Part shown: in pieces, positions 61,215 to 64,000 of the stretch
How positions within the stretch are numbered: the first letter of the stretch is position 1
Layout: each line of letters starts with the position of its first letter
Assembly: GCA_033002965.1 (NCBI GenBank)
Contig: JAURVB010014856.1
Location: forward strand, 1 to 64,000
From: Piper betle
Lineage: Eukaryota; Streptophyta; Magnoliopsida; Piperales; Piperaceae
Direction: 5' to 3'
DNA: 64,000 nt
Program-made: the position numbers and the translations under genes
The notes under the pieces: generated by a model
Databases searched by the model: none
What the model was told of the DNA's origin: nothing
The model's input: only the letters and a program-made list of their open reading frames with translations

Positions 61215-62500
61215 TGTAAAACCAGTGGTCTGAGTAAAGGTTTCATATTCGTGAGCCAGTCAGTTTAACTATTGGTTCTAATCGAGTTAGTTTCGGAACA
61301 CGTGTACTGATCTAATGGCCGACCGTGTGTTTTGAGACAACAGGGTTATGTGTACCCGAGTATATTATGATATCATTAGTAGCACAACAAAAACAAAAAA
61401 AAGTTAACATCAATATACAACAGTTGCCAGTTTATTTTTTCTTATTTATAGTAGACCATATAATTAGATTTAAGTTGTTTATTATGTTAGGATGCATTAT
61501 TTATTGTTGTTTGGTGCGATAGTAAGCTTAGAGCATGTCATTCGAGTTAGGACTCAATTATTTATTTTATCGTGATTTATTGCATTTTATTTTCTATTTT
61601 AGGATTTATTTTATAATTATTAACTCGAAAGAGGAGTGACTTAGTTTTAATTACAAAACTGCCCCTCCCTTTCCATCTTCTCCACCCCAACATCTTGACC
61701 ATATTTTTTCCCCTCCTGACAATCACCACCACTACTGGCGACCTCGCCATTGGCAGCACCGCCGCCAGTCAGCGCCGTTGCTGTCCACTCACCCAGCCTC
61801 CCCTCCTCCTTCCTCCTCCTCCATCTTCCTTCTCTTGACCCTGTTCACTGCCGTCGGAGCATTCTTGCCCCTGCATATCCCTTGATCACCATCAGCAGCA
61901 CCACCGCCAGCCTCCCTCCATCAAAGCACACCCTATTACCCTTCTCCTTCCTTTCCTGGCTCCTCTCAAACTCGAACACTCCCTGCACTTGCTTCCGGCT
62001 GTTAGCTCTATCGCCGCCGTGGCCATGTTGCCGGTCACCAACGGGGTCGACTCCATCCTCTCCTCTGACCAACCTCTCCCCTACCCCTCTTTGCACCTCC
62101 CAGCTCCTCCCTCTCCTCCCTCGTAGAGTACCTCATCAGTTTTCCTCACAGCCACCAGCCCTAGTCATGCTCACTTGTCCCTATACCACCGCCGCCACGA
62201 GCTATGCCGGCCACTTCCCTCCAGTGAGACATTCCCCACCATACTGGCTAGACCCCACCACCCTCCTTCTTTCCCTACCTCTCCTCTTTGATGAGCATCT
62301 CCCCACATGCCTCACCGGTGTCCTGTTTGGTGCAATCCCACCGACACACGACCTTCATCACAGACAGGCTGTCACCTGGCCAGACCCTTGTCCTCATCTT
62401 AGCATCATCACCCCCTCCTCCTATTCCTTTACTTTTCGCAGTCGAGCAACCTTTCATTGCAACTTAGCTACTGGCTCTATTGCTGTTGAGCAACCCGTCA
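61215..62500 (+). mobile_element. 5' fragment of a family-B LTR (B1, copy 2), without TRIM
   Basis: Starts TGTAAAACCAGTGGTCTGAG. It contains the uninterrupted TRIM target (TAACTCGAAAGAGGAG at 61621-61636). The C-rich block (61660-62450) holds the longest open frame of the window (61750-62505, 251 codons, Pro/Ser/Leu-rich). In copy 1 the same region is split between two frames and there is no recognisable domain, so I treat it as non-coding LTR sequence. Confidence 0.75.
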
Positions 62501-63049
62501 TGTAAAACCAGTGATTGTAGTCAAAGTTTTACATTAACGAACTAGTCGATTGAGCTGTTGGTTCGAGTCAAGTTCGTTTCAAGACACGTGTGCTGAGCCA
62601 ATGCCGACCTTGTGTTATGAGCGAAAAGCTGTACCAGAGTATATAATGATAACATTAGAAAAATGATGAAAATTGAGTTATCAAACTATATGACAATATG
62701 CAATTATTATTTATAGTAATCAGTCTAAAATCACTTAGTCTTGTAAAAATTGGTCTAAAATCTTTCCAATTCAAAAACTTCAGTCAATTTTATATTGGAC
62801 TAGTAGATTCTTATTTTAGTTGTAATTACATTTGGATATAGCTATGGAGCTGACTCCCTCGCCAATAACCACCGGAACATATATGGCCATCCATCTTTAA
62901 TTGCCAAAATACGAGCATCTTTGGTGTTGAATCCCAATGTCGGTCTATAGTCGGCAACACTACTTCTTTTGAAAGATAACTCTAAACACAACCATACGTA
63001 AAACACTAGTCCGACAAGTCAGGTTTTATAAGCTCACCCCTAATTTTAT

Positions 63050-63051
<2 letters not shown>
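62501..63051 (+). mobile_element. 5' fragment of a second family-B LTR (B2, copy 2)
   Basis: TGTAAAACCAGTGATTGTAG head, counterpart of 48217-48779. The first 130 bp differ from copy 1 by about 11%, while 62631-63051 differs at three bases only. Ends at the (AT)n run. Confidence 0.6.
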
Positions 63052-63100
<49 letters not shown>

Positions 63101-63102
63101 TA
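63052..63102. repeat. (AT)n microsatellite (copy 2)
   Basis: AT dinucleotides with one C near 63095. Shorter than the 66-bp copy-1 run. Confidence 0.95.
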
Positions 63103-64000
63103 AATTGGTCTAAAGTGCACCCATAATGCATCCATCTGACACCTAGAAGGGGGTAGCTGTGTGACGAAGTCGCATGTGATGCAATCTCACTTCCACTCAG
63201 GTGGTGGCAACGGCTGCACCAATCTGACTAGTCTTTCATGCTCCATCTTCACCTGCTGATAGACAAAACATCGCGACACAATGTCAATGTCATCCTTCTT
63301 CAACCCTAGCCATCAATAAGATTGGGATAGGTCATGATAGATCTTCGCTGGCCTAAATGCACCATGAACCTCGAATAATGGACTTCACAGAGAATGTCCT
63401 CCCACAATCTTGGATAATATGTAGCATCTAGCACATACAGTTGTCCTCTCATTCGATACAAACCATGAACCTCTCTAACCAAACTAGAGCGAGTCCCTTG
63501 TACAAACCACTACTCTGGCAACTGATCAACTGGCTGGGTTTGTATAATACTGTTTGTTATGAGTCTGACTGATATTCAGCCTCACCATCACTGCTACAAG
63601 GTGTCAGCCAGCTATGTCCTCTCTCTGATCATCTTAATATATCCAAATGGTTGCTAATCTTGCTCCATAGACTACCTGTCTCGTACTCATGGCTTCTACG
63701 ACTATATTGGCCTTACCCGGATAGTAGGCAATGTCGATGTTGTAGCCTGCAAGGAACTCCTACCACCTACACTATCAGTTGATTAGGTCCTTCTCTGTGA
63801 AAATGTAGTTCAAGTTCTTATGATAGGTGAAAAGTTGGAAGGACACTCCATTCCAAAAGTGTCTCCATATGCTCAAGGAAAACTTAGCTAGTGCAAGCTC
63901 CAAGTAGTGTGTATGATAGTTTTGTACATAAAATTTTAACTATTAGGATGCATAGACAATCACTCTACCTCTTTGCATTAGCACACATCCCAGTCCAATA
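63103..64000 (-). pseudogene. Ty3/gypsy pol remnant, copy 2 (integrase start, RNase H; cut by window end)
   Basis: Counterpart of 48846-49508 joined directly to 52443-52672, because solo LTR B3 is absent here. The RNase H and integrase-start motifs are in the same order on the minus strand and are again broken by stops. The RNase H stretch crosses 63760-63780 without interruption, which demonstrates the pre-insertion state of the copy-1 locus. The reverse transcriptase lies beyond the window. Confidence 0.88.

Larger units (their letters stand above)
54405..64000 (+). repeat. Direct segmental duplication, copy 2 (continues past the window)
   Basis: Collinear with copy 1 from 25510: family-D DNA (54552-56938), outer LTR (56939-59042), nested A' LTR (59043-59954), then a jump at 59955 to the equivalent of 45122, and on through LTR fragments, (AT)n and pol. 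Four insertions of copy 1 are absent, and about 11 kb is missing at the 59954/59955 junction. Small copy-2 deletions occur at about 57079 (GTTACAG at both ends of the lost segment in copy 1) and about 57298. Copy 1 alone has a shortened A' LTR. Confidence 0.85.

Noticed and set aside
61750..62505. 251-codon open frame, longest in the window
   Set aside because: Low-complexity Pro/Ser/Leu sequence in the C-rich block of an LTR. The copy-1 equivalent is split between frames, there is no domain, and the composition explains the lack of stops.

Overview
The window looks like repeat-rich, probably heterochromatic, nuclear DNA of a seed plant. It contains very large LTRs of Ty3/gypsy type (about 1.5-3.6 kb), primer-binding sites matching plant initiator tRNA-Met, miniature LTR retrotransposons (TRIMs) and AT-rich spacers. 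I see no intact host gene, no tRNA or rRNA gene, and no bacterial features. Almost every open frame lies inside an LTR or in the antisense of decayed retroelement genes. The species cannot be named from the sequence alone.

Layout. 1-3.4 kb: AT-rich spacer with one TRIM solo LTR. 3.4-23.7 kb: a family-A array LTR-internal-LTR-internal-LTR, with a minus-strand non-autonomous element (12312-15960, TSD GTGTT) in the second internal region and a minus-strand solo LTR of family B (20396-22273) in the third LTR. 23.7-25.5 kb: fragments of uncertain origin and a family-D fragment with 100-bp repeats. 25.5-29.3 kb: family-D repeat DNA holding a tandem TRIM array. 29303-35446: a solo LTR with TSD TAGCA that itself holds two solo LTRs. 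35.4-40.1 kb: AT-rich DNA with a GC-rich minisatellite patch. 40093-43716: a 3.6-kb solo LTR on the minus strand. 43.7-45.1 kb: spacer. 45.1-54.1 kb: LTR pieces, an intact TRIM, and a decayed minus-strand gypsy gag-pol split by a 2.9-kb solo LTR. 54.4 kb to the end: a second, collinear copy of 25.5-52.7 kb.

The main large-scale structure is this direct duplication (25510 pairs with 54405, offset about 28.9 kb). The second copy lacks about 11 kb (the equivalent of roughly 34.1-45.1 kb). It also lacks four insertions present in the first copy: the TRIM array, solo LTR C, the TRIM, and the B solo LTR. It therefore supplies empty sites that confirm their boundaries. By eye most of the two copies differ by roughly 5-10%, but one 421-bp block (48359-48779 / 62631-63051) differs at only 3 positions and has no gap. 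That is the observation I rate highest.

The parts do not form a working pathway. They form a layered history of retrotransposon insertion, LTR-LTR recombination to solo LTRs, tandem growth by unequal exchange, duplication and deletion. Two features may have had a function in the elements: a stem-loop kept at the same place in the LTR 3' halves of three families despite changed bases, and a conserved TATA-box block upstream of it.
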